DNA from: Chryseobacterium shigense
Lineage (GTDB): Bacteria; Bacteroidota; Bacteroidia; Flavobacteriales; Weeksellaceae
DNA: 64,000 nt
NCBI RefSeq assembly: GCF_900156575.1
Contig: NZ_FTNY01000001.1
Span: 620,001-684,000 of the forward strand
Direction of reading: 5' to 3'
Each line of letters starts with the position of its first letter. Positions within the stretch are counted from its first letter, which is position 1. The notes under the pieces are model-generated. The model did no database searches and was not told the DNA's origin. It worked only from the letters and a program-made list of their open reading frames with translations. The position numbers were made by a program, and so were the translations under genes. Positions 35,700-41,952 of this stretch are shown in pieces.

Positions 35700-35824
35700 T
35701 GCCGTCATGGCGAGGAGTGCAGCGACTAAGCAATCTCAATCTCCACCTTCCCGAAATCTTCGATTTTCTTGCCCCTTACCTCATCATTTAGCCTAAAAAA
35801 CTTTCGCCTTTGCGATGCTCCAAC
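35700..35824. repeat. Composite repeat: GTCATnGCGAGGAG element plus right copy of the flanking repeat
   Basis: 35704-35738 (GTCATGGCGAGGAGTGCAGC then GACTAAGCAATCTC) resembles the dispersed GTCATTGCGAGGAG...GAAGCAATCTC sequence known from many bacterial genomes. 35753-35824 repeats the blocks seen at 35000-35075. No gene was seen in 35565-35878. Confidence 0.5.
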
Positions 35825-35836
35825 GATAAGAAATAC

Positions 35837-35865
35837 AAAAAACTCAGCGCTGTGCTGAGTTTTTT
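35837..35865 (-). terminator. Terminator of the DUF6261-like gene
   Basis: AAAAAACTCAGC and GCTGAGTTTTTT pair perfectly around a five-base loop; both sides supply T-runs. It lies 14 bases past the stop at 35879. Confidence 0.85.
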
Positions 35866-35878
35866 GGGTTCTATTGTT

Positions 35879-36580
35879 TTAAGATGGTTTTTCCTGCTTT
35901 GAACTTAAGACAGAAGAGTTTTTGGCGGCCTTTACCAATTCATTGACATCATTGTAGAAAAGTTCCCAACCCGGAACGTTTTTCATCACGGTTAATAAAC
36001 TGATATACGTTTTCAGTTTTTTTTCCAGATCCTTTCGGATGGCCGATGCGCTTTTCATCTGGCGAAGATCTGCATTAATCCCTGCCTGTTCAGAAAACAG
36101 CGTTTCAAAAGCTTCATGTTTGGCTTTCATATCAGCCAATGCGGTTTCCAGAGCAAGGCTTCTGATTTTGTGCATATTTTCGGAACTTTCCAGGGTTTCG
36201 ATCAGCTTTTTCATTTGGGCAGTCTGGGAAGAATAGCTTCTTCGGTCCAGATCCAGCCCGAAAGTTTTAAATACTTGGTAGAGGTTTTCCGCCAGCTGAT
36301 AATTGGCGGCAGAAGATAGCTTCCGGTACCCGTTCAGGAATGCCTTCATCCTGGTGTACGCAACATCTCTTTCATGGTCCAGCGCGGCAACGTCTTTTCC
36401 TTTCCCGCTGTAGACCTGTTTGGTATACACCTTATCGTATTCGGTATAGGAAGCCTGCAAATCTGCAAGCAGCGGATGGTGGGCAATAACCGGATATTTC
36501 CCCGACTGGGCATTTGAAATGGTTCTCTGAGCTAAAGTCGCAAGATCTTTAGTACTCAGCTTGGTGAGTGAAATTTTCAT
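35879..36580 (-). CDS. DUF6261-like helical protein
   Basis: A 233-residue, almost wholly helical protein: MKISLTKLSTKDLATLAQRT at the N-terminus, then long amphipathic helices (EHERDVAYTRMKAFLNGYRKL-like and KKLIETLESSENMHKIRSLA) and a C-terminal helix (WELFYNDVNELVKAAKN). The pattern fits a Bacteroidetes family I associate with DUF6261; no function is known. It has one of the clearest promoters in the window (36628-36658) and its own terminator, so it is an independent unit. Confidence 0.78.
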   Translation of the reverse strand: MKISLTKLSTKDLATLAQRTISNAQSGKYPVIAHHPLLADLQASYTEYDKVYTKQVYSGKGKDVAALDHERDVAYTRMKAFLNGYRKLSSAANYQLAENLYQVFKTFGLDLDRRSYSSQTAQMKKLIETLESSENMHKIRSLALETALADMKAKHEAFETLFSEQAGINADLRQMKSASAIRKDLEKKLKTYISLLTVMKNVPGWELFYNDVNELVKAAKNSSVLSSKQEKPS

Positions 36581-36627
36581 ACGCTTTTTTGTGTATTGGT
36601 TAGTGAATTGATGGTGATTTTCAGAAT

Positions 36628-36658
36628 CAAATATATTAAAAAGTCGTTAGGTTACAAA
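36628..36658 (-). promoter_or_regulatory. Complete Bacteroidetes primary promoter
   Basis: On the minus strand TTTG (36655-36658), a 19-base spacer and TATATTTG (36628-36635): a full match to the -33/-7 consensus, 48 bases upstream of the DUF6261-like start. Confidence 0.7.
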
Positions 36659-36659
36659 C

Positions 36660-36800
36660 AGTCTTGCGCGTGATCTCCGGAGTACTTCTGTGGCTTCCTG
36701 CATGTTGCGGGAGACTTCCGGAGTCCTCCGGAGATTAGAAACAGGTTTGTTTTAAAGTTCCGGAGGAGTACGGTGGTTTGTTTTAATAGTGGGTGGGAGT
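36660..36800. repeat. Structured GC-rich intergenic stretch with CTCCGGAG palindromes
   Basis: ATCTCCGGAGTACT (36674-36687) can pair with AGTCCTCCGGAGAT (36722-36735) with one mismatch; smaller palindromes (GACTTCCGGAGTC) lie inside. GGTTTGTTTTAA occurs twice nearby. Composition contrasts sharply with the AT-rich gene that follows. No gene was seen in 36581-36904. Confidence 0.45.
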
Positions 36801-36904
36801 TGCGGAGGGGTTGGGTGGGTGATTTGGTGATTGATTATGGGAAACCATAATTATCAACTATTTCAAATAATTACATTTGAAAAGTTATAATTGATTACAA
36901 ACAT

Positions 36905-37690
36905 ATGCAGAAAACAACTTTACTATTAATTCTAGGATTTTTTTCACTTACAAATTGTAAAAAGTCTAATACTGATGCAAATATCAATTTAGATACATTA
37001 GTTCTAAATAATGATCATGAAATTGATTCATTAAAGATGTACGGATTTAATGATTCAAATTTGGACAAGAAAATATATGAAATAAAAGGTGAAAATATTT
37101 TTCTTAGAGATGGTCCAGGAAAAAAATATAATAAGTTGATAAACCAAAAAGCAACAGATATTATTGGAGAAACTCAATACATGCAAGTTGATTATACTTG
37201 TACTATTTCAATTGAACAAGAAAAAAATAATTGGGCCAAGGTAAGAATTGTAGAGCCTTCTCATCTATCTGCAACGCATTATGGGTGGATCCCATTACAA
37301 AATATTATCAAAGATGATAGTCAGATTCCTAGTGTAAATTTATCTCAATTAAAATATGAGATAATTTCAACAACCGAAAATAATATTAGTAAAAACTACA
37401 ATATCTATCTTGATATAAATAATTTATCAAAAGATGAAATATCAAGTTTTGTGAAAAAGTTTAGAGAAAAGAATTGCTCAGTTTGCACAATAAGTATCTT
37501 TGACACAAAATCAATCAAGAATTTAATAGATATATATCCGTTAAGTAAAAGTGAATATCTACGCTTTGCTGATCATTTTGTTGCCTGGTCTACATTTGAT
37601 GTCCCAAAATTAGTTAGCTTCTATCCTTTTCAAGATTCAAAATATAAAGAATATGGTGGTAAAAACTTTAAAGAACAAAAAATGAAATAA
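36905..37690 (+). CDS. AT-rich lipoprotein with bacterial SH3-like domain
   Basis: A 261-residue predicted lipoprotein: signal MQKTTLLLILGFFSLTNCKK with lipobox LTNC (Cys18). Residues of about 57-135 look like a bacterial SH3 domain (GENIFLRDGPGKKYNKL ... HYGWIPLQNI), which often binds cell-wall peptides. The C-terminal half is Asn/Ser/Lys-rich with no recognised domain. Codon use is visibly more AT-biased than in neighbouring genes, and it has no family context, so recent acquisition is plausible. Confidence 0.8.
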   Translation: MQKTTLLLILGFFSLTNCKKSNTDANINLDTLVLNNDHEIDSLKMYGFNDSNLDKKIYEIKGENIFLRDGPGKKYNKLINQKATDIIGETQYMQVDYTCTISIEQEKNNWAKVRIVEPSHLSATHYGWIPLQNIIKDDSQIPSVNLSQLKYEIISTTENNISKNYNIYLDINNLSKDEISSFVKKFREKNCSVCTISIFDTKSIKNLIDIYPLSKSEYLRFADHFVAWSTFDVPKLVSFYPFQDSKYKEYGGKNFKEQKMK

Positions 37691-37724
37691 ATTAATTCCA
37701 GAAATATAATATTAGCTTCCCCAA

Positions 37725-37750
37725 AAAAACCTGCAACATAGCAGGTTTTT
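37725..37750. terminator. Bidirectional terminator between convergent genes
   Basis: AAAAACCTGC and GCAGGTTTTT form a perfect stem with a six-base loop, with A- and T-runs on both sides, between stops at 37690 and 37776. Confidence 0.85.
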
Positions 37751-37775
37751 CTATATCTAAAAATTAAACTATTAT

Positions 37776-38234
37776 CTAATCCCCATCCCCACCAATAGAA
37801 CTAAACTCCTGCGTAGAATAATGTAAGAAAAACAACACCAGTAAGTCATCAACAGATTCATCAACCTCAGCGTGATAAATAGGATATTTAAGTTTCTTTT
37901 TCTCTTCGGTTATGACTTCTATTAAGAGTTTTCCTTTTTCAAATAGCTGATTGGTTTTACTCAATTTAAAATTATAAATCCTAACATCGGCTCCGGACTT
38001 AATAATTCTTTCCTTCCCCAAATCTGTAAAATAAATGACGCCTTTGGAATTAAAAAGTTCGGCATCGTTCTTCAGAAAACCCACATTTTTGATATCATAG
38101 CTTCTGGAATTAAAAATGATATAATGTCCTGAAGAAAAAAACTTATTGAGTTCTACAATCCTCCCAATCTCTTTTTGATCTTCTGAAACTAAGACAAGTT
38201 GTTTGTTGTTAATTTGTGCGGTATATTTTTTCAA
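37776..38234 (-). CDS. Hypothetical protein (152 aa)
   Basis: A soluble protein without signal peptide or membrane segment. It is predicted to be beta-rich in the first two thirds (QINNKQLVLVSEDQKEIGRI, then GHYIIFNSRSYDIKN) and to end with an acidic helix (AEVDESVDDLLVLFFLHYS). I recognise no family. It converges with the SH3 lipoprotein across a shared terminator; the two may belong to the same variable spot. Confidence 0.7.
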   Translation of the reverse strand: MKKYTAQINNKQLVLVSEDQKEIGRIVELNKFFSSGHYIIFNSRSYDIKNVGFLKNDAELFNSKGVIYFTDLGKERIIKSGADVRIYNFKLSKTNQLFEKGKLLIEVITEEKKKLKYPIYHAEVDESVDDLLVLFFLHYSTQEFSSIGGDGD

Positions 38235-38325
38235 CTATTTTTAGGCTTAAGATGTATATAAAAATAAAAAAACTTTGCTATAAAAATACAGCAAAGTTGT
38301 TTAGTATGATTTAATTTCTGTTGAA

Positions 38326-40311
38326 TTAAAACAGATTCTCATCCACAAAATTCGGAAGCGTCACTTTCAGATTGGGTTCTGCTTCCATGGCTCTTTTAAT
38401 GGCAAAAACCGCGCCTTCATTTCTGGCCCAGCTTCTTCTGGAAATTCCGTTGTTCACGTCCCAGAAGAGCATAGATTTCAGTCTTCGGTCTGCTTCATCA
38501 CTACCGTCCAGCAGCATTCCGAAACCACCATTGATCACTTCACCCCAGCCTACTCCACCACCGTTGTGGATAGATACCCAGGTAGCCCCACGGAAACTGT
38601 CGCCAATCACGTTGTGAATCGCCATATCTGCGGTAAATCTTGAGCCGTCATAGATATTGGAAGTCTCTCTGTAAGGGGAATCTGTACCGGAAACATCGTG
38701 ATGGTCTCTTCCCAAAACAACAGGCCCGATCTCCCCGTTTTTAATGGCATTATTGAAAGCTTCAGCAATCTTCATTCTTCCTTCTGCATCTGCATAAAGG
38801 ATTCTTGCCTGTGAACCTACCACCAGTTTGTTTTCCTGAGCGCCTTTGATCCACTGGATATTGTCTTTCATCTGCTGCTGAATCTCTTCCGGAGAGTTTT
38901 TCACCATCTCCTCCAACACAGCGCATGCAATATCATCAGTTTTCTGCAAGTCTTCCGGATTTCCGCTGGCACATACCCAACGAAACGGCCCAAAACCATA
39001 ATCGAAACACATAGGTCCCATAATATCCTGAACATAGCTAGGATATTTGAATTCTCTTCCCAACGTAGGATTTTCAGCCATTACATCTGCTCCGGCTCTT
39101 GAAGCTTCGAGTAAAAAGGCATTTCCGTAATCAAAGAAGTACGTTCCCTTCTGCGTGTGTTTATTGATCGCAGCGGCGTGTCTTCTTAAGGTTTCCTGAA
39201 CTTTTTCTTTAAACAATTCAGGATTTTCAGCCATCATCGCATTCGATTCTTCAAAACTCTGACCCGCCGGATAATAGCCACCAGCCCAAGGATTATGAAG
39301 CGATGTCTGATCTGACCCGATATCGATTTTTAAGTTTTTCTCATCAAATTTCTCCCAAACCTCAACAATGTTTCCAAGGTAAGCAAGAGAAACGGTTTCC
39401 TTATTTTCCTGAGCTTTTCTTACTCTCTCTATCAGTTCCTCTATATTCTCATAAATCTCATTCACCCACTTCTGGTCGTGACGGATTTTAGTGATCTTTG
39501 GATTCACTTCAGCACATACCGTGATACAGCCTGCAATATTTCCTGCTTTGGGCTGCGCACCACTCATCCCGCCCAATCCTGAAGTGACGAAAAGGCCTCC
39601 CTGCGGTTCTTTTTTAATCTTTCTGAAAGCATTCAGTACCGTGATCGTTGTTCCATGAACAATTCCCTGCGGACCAATATACATGTAACTTCCCGCAGTC
39701 ATCTGCCCATATTGGGTAACGCCTAAAGCATTGAATTTCTCCCAATCATCCGGCTTGGAATAATTAGGAATCATCATTCCGTTCGTTACCACTACTCTGG
39801 GTGCATCTTTATGCGACGGGAAAAGACCCATCGGATGGCCGGAATACATGGTTAAAGTCTGCTCGTCCGTCATTTCAGACAGATACTTCATCGTCAGAAG
39901 ATATTGCGCCCAGTTGGAGAATACTGCTCCGTTTCCTCCATAGGTTATCAGTTCATGAGGATGCTGCGCCACTGCATAATCCAGGTTATTCTGAATCATC
40001 AGCATAATAGCTTTTGCCTGCTCCGATTTCCCGGGATAATCTGCGATAGATCTCGCCTTCATCTCATAATCCGGACGGAATCTGTACATATAAATTCTCC
40101 CGTATTTCTCAAGTTCCTCTCTAAATTCAGGCAACAATTCTGCATGAAACTGAGGTTCGAAATACCGTAAAGCATTTTTCAGAGCAAGCTTTTTCTCTTC
40201 CTCACCTAAAATTTCTTTACGCTTCGGTGCATGGTTGATGTTGGTTTCGTATGGTTTAGGCTGTGGCAGCTGATTCGGAATCCCCTGCTGTATCTGTTCT
40301 TGAAATGTCAT
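38326..40311 (-). CDS. hutU: Urocanate hydratase
   Basis: A 661-residue urocanase, second enzyme of histidine degradation: urocanate to 4-imidazolone-5-propionate, using tightly bound NAD. Visible signatures are ITYGGNGAVFSNWAQY, SGHPMGLFPS, the NAD-binding GLGGMSGAQPKAGN and the active-site Cys segment FRWVCASGNPED, then GRDHHDVSGTDSPYRET. The chain is longer than the 550-residue enzyme of proteobacteria, as is usual in Bacteroidetes. Other hut genes are not adjacent. The REPIN-like units follow 134 bases upstream of its start. Confidence 0.97.
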   Translation of the reverse strand: MTFQEQIQQGIPNQLPQPKPYETNINHAPKRKEILGEEEKKLALKNALRYFEPQFHAELLPEFREELEKYGRIYMYRFRPDYEMKARSIADYPGKSEQAKAIMLMIQNNLDYAVAQHPHELITYGGNGAVFSNWAQYLLTMKYLSEMTDEQTLTMYSGHPMGLFPSHKDAPRVVVTNGMMIPNYSKPDDWEKFNALGVTQYGQMTAGSYMYIGPQGIVHGTTITVLNAFRKIKKEPQGGLFVTSGLGGMSGAQPKAGNIAGCITVCAEVNPKITKIRHDQKWVNEIYENIEELIERVRKAQENKETVSLAYLGNIVEVWEKFDEKNLKIDIGSDQTSLHNPWAGGYYPAGQSFEESNAMMAENPELFKEKVQETLRRHAAAINKHTQKGTYFFDYGNAFLLEASRAGADVMAENPTLGREFKYPSYVQDIMGPMCFDYGFGPFRWVCASGNPEDLQKTDDIACAVLEEMVKNSPEEIQQQMKDNIQWIKGAQENKLVVGSQARILYADAEGRMKIAEAFNNAIKNGEIGPVVLGRDHHDVSGTDSPYRETSNIYDGSRFTADMAIHNVIGDSFRGATWVSIHNGGGVGWGEVINGGFGMLLDGSDEADRRLKSMLFWDVNNGISRRSWARNEGAVFAIKRAMEAEPNLKVTLPNFVDENLF

Positions 40312-40445
40312 ATTGCTATCTAGTTCAATGTTTAGAATTCAACGTTTTGAAGTTTTAAAGATATTCAAATTAGAAAATATAGGCAAGGGAATTTGAGGAT
40401 GTCTTTATCCACAAATACCGACCACCACAAAAACACCGACTGAAA

Positions 40446-40599
40446 ATTCCCCTCCCACGGAGGGGTGGATTGAGAAATTTATAAAATTTTGAAAGACGGG
40501 GTGGTTACGAAGTAATGGGTTTGTTGAAAGTGAGTGTTTGCTTTAGTACCACCCCGTCTTCTCCTTTCAGGAGAATCCACCCCTCCGGAGGAGGGGAAT
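40446..40599. mobile_element. REPIN-like unit A (154 bp, gene-less)
   Basis: Two inverted palindromic modules face each other. Left: ATTCCCCTCCCACGGAGGGG, TGG, an AT-rich hairpin, GACGGGGTGGT. Right (reverse complement): ATTCCCCTCCTCCGGAGGGG, TGG, hairpin TTCTCC/GGAGAA, GACGGGGTGGT. The 43-base centre has no gene but can be read as the last codons of a DUF559 frame. Confidence 0.8.
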
Positions 40600-40696
40600 G
40601 ATGGTCGTCGTAGAATAGATGGTTTTCCTAAATATATGACTCGTTGATACACAAACCACCTGTAGATAACAACTGTAATAAAAACACCAACTGAAG

Positions 40697-40850
40697 ATTC
40701 CCCTCCCACGGAGGGGTGGATTGAGAAATTCTATAAATTTCGCAAGACGGGGTGGTTACGAAGTAATGGGTTTGTTGAAAGTGAGTGTTTGCTTTTTGAC
40801 CACCCCGTCTTCTCCTTTCAGGAGAATCCACCCCTCCGGAGGAGGGGAAT
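40697..40850. mobile_element. REPIN-like unit B (154 bp, gene-less)
   Basis: Same length and structure as unit A and nearly identical to it, with a few changes in the left AT-rich hairpin. It lies exactly 251 bp after A; the 97-bp spacers after A and B are also near-identical, so unit plus spacer was duplicated as a block. Confidence 0.8.
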
Positions 40851-40947
40851 GATACTCGTCGTAGAATAGATGGTTTTCCTAAATATAGGACTCAGTGATA
40901 CACGTGCCACCTGTAGATAATGACTGTAATAAAAACACCAACCGAAG

Positions 40948-41491
40948 ATTCCCCTCCCACGGAGGGGTGGATTGCGAGATTTATAAAATTTTGTAAGACG
41001 GGGTGGTCCCAAAATGTTCAATAATAAAATACTCCAGCTCCTTCATCACTACATACAAATTATTCTTTACATCAAAATCCGTAGTCCTGAAAACCAGAAG
41101 TCCTAAAGATTCAAGGTATTCCTGCCTGATTCCGTCATAAACTTGCTTTTCATCATGGCTGGAACCGTCGATCTCAACAATTAGCCCTAAAGTTTTTACA
41201 TAGAAATCCACGATATAATTTCCGATGATTCTTTGTCTGTCAAAATCAATGTGATGAAAAGTTCGGGCCCGAACTTTTTTCCAGAAAAGAACCTCACTTA
41301 AAATACGTGCTTTCCGTTTTTCTTTTAGTAATACTATTAAATGGGGATTAAAAGGTAGGTTTTCTACGAAGTTCCTTTGGATGGGAACGCCTTGGATGTG
41401 GGTTAAGATTTCTTTCATTGTTTGTGTATTTGTTTTTTGACCACCCCGTCTTCTCCTTTTAGTCGAATCCACCCCTCCGGAGGAGGGGAAT
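40948..41491. mobile_element. REPIN-like unit C (544 bp) carrying a DUF559 nuclease gene
   Basis: Its ends are the same two modules as in A and B, again 251 bp after B, and the right flank repeats the first bases of the spacer. Between the modules lies the DUF559 gene (40981-41418). This looks like the parental form from which A and B lost the gene, or a unit that gained it. Confidence 0.75.
40981..41418 (-). CDS. DUF559 endonuclease-like protein inside a palindromic element
   Basis: A 145-residue protein (ATG 41418, MKEILTHIQGVP) of the DUF559 family, related to very-short-patch repair / PD-(D/E)XK-type nucleases. Putative catalytic residues are Glu42 (LSEVLFWKKVR), Asp71 (GNYIVDFY), Glu82 and Asp84 (IVEIDGSSH) and His88; the C-terminal fold has GLLVFRTTDFDV. 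A longer frame (to 41472) runs back through the right palindrome and is unlikely to be the start. The last nine codons (TTPSYKIL and stop) are encoded by the left palindromic module itself. Confidence 0.88.
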   Translation of the reverse strand: MKEILTHIQGVPIQRNFVENLPFNPHLIVLLKEKRKARILSEVLFWKKVRARTFHHIDFDRQRIIGNYIVDFYVKTLGLIVEIDGSSHDEKQVYDGIRQEYLESLGLLVFRTTDFDVKNNLYVVMKELEYFIIEHFGTTPSYKIL

Positions 41492-41530
41492 GATATTCGT
41501 CGCAGAATAGATGGTTTTCAAAAATAAAAA

Positions 41531-41554
41531 AACCTTACTGATTTCAGTAAGGTT
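41531..41554 (-). terminator. Terminator of the acidic protein gene
   Basis: AACCTTACTGA and TCAGTAAGGTT form a perfect 11-bp stem with a two-base loop; the A-run on the left is the minus-strand T-tail. Confidence 0.85.
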
Positions 41555-41575
41555 TGTATGTTGTACGCTTAGAAT

Positions 41576-41866
41576 TTAGGTTAAAACATCGTCATTTTCT
41601 TCTTCGTGGTCATCTTCATTATCGCTGGTGCTCCAATAGTTGTTTTCTTCATCCTCAGATCCTATTTCCTCCATATCGTCATCATCTTCAGTACCGGGAA
41701 TATCCAGGCCTTTATCTATTTTGTCATCGTCCTCTTCATTGAGGATGGGATTTCCGTCACCGTCGAGCGGAATATGTTTTTCCTTATTGAATATATCTTC
41801 ATTAGGATTATAATCCATCTCTTCCAGCTTTCTTTTTTGTTCGTTGGTATTGTCTTCTGGTGTCAT
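41576..41866 (-). CDS. Very acidic small protein (96 aa)
   Basis: A soluble protein dominated by Asp, Glu and Asn (for example TEDDDDMEEIGSEDEENN) with one ordered-looking segment HIPLDGDGNPILNEEDDD. There is no signal peptide or membrane helix. Such composition suggests an intrinsically disordered, possibly cation- or protein-binding factor. It has its own strong terminator. Family not recognised beyond similarity in style to small acidic proteins of Flavobacteriia. Confidence 0.7.
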   Translation of the reverse strand: MTPEDNTNEQKRKLEEMDYNPNEDIFNKEKHIPLDGDGNPILNEEDDDKIDKGLDIPGTEDDDDMEEIGSEDEENNYWSTSDNEDDHEEENDDVLT

Positions 41867-41952
41867 AATATTAGTATTTAATGTGAGCGATATAGATCAA
41901 AAACGGTTCCAACCTGTCTTTTTATGGTCGTGGATTTACAAAAATATGATCC

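Noticed and set aside
36651..36655. GTAAC on the minus strand upstream of the DUF6261-like gene
   Set aside because: It lies within a complete -33/-7 primary promoter (TTTG-N19-TATATTTG), so an ECF reading is unnecessary.
40479..41021. Short minus-strand frames of 67-76 codons across units A-C (beginning MGGESS, MDSPERRRRGG and MNILGPP)
   Set aside because: They are translations of the palindromic modules themselves. Their similarity to each other and to the DUF559 frame ends reflects repeated DNA, not separate genes.
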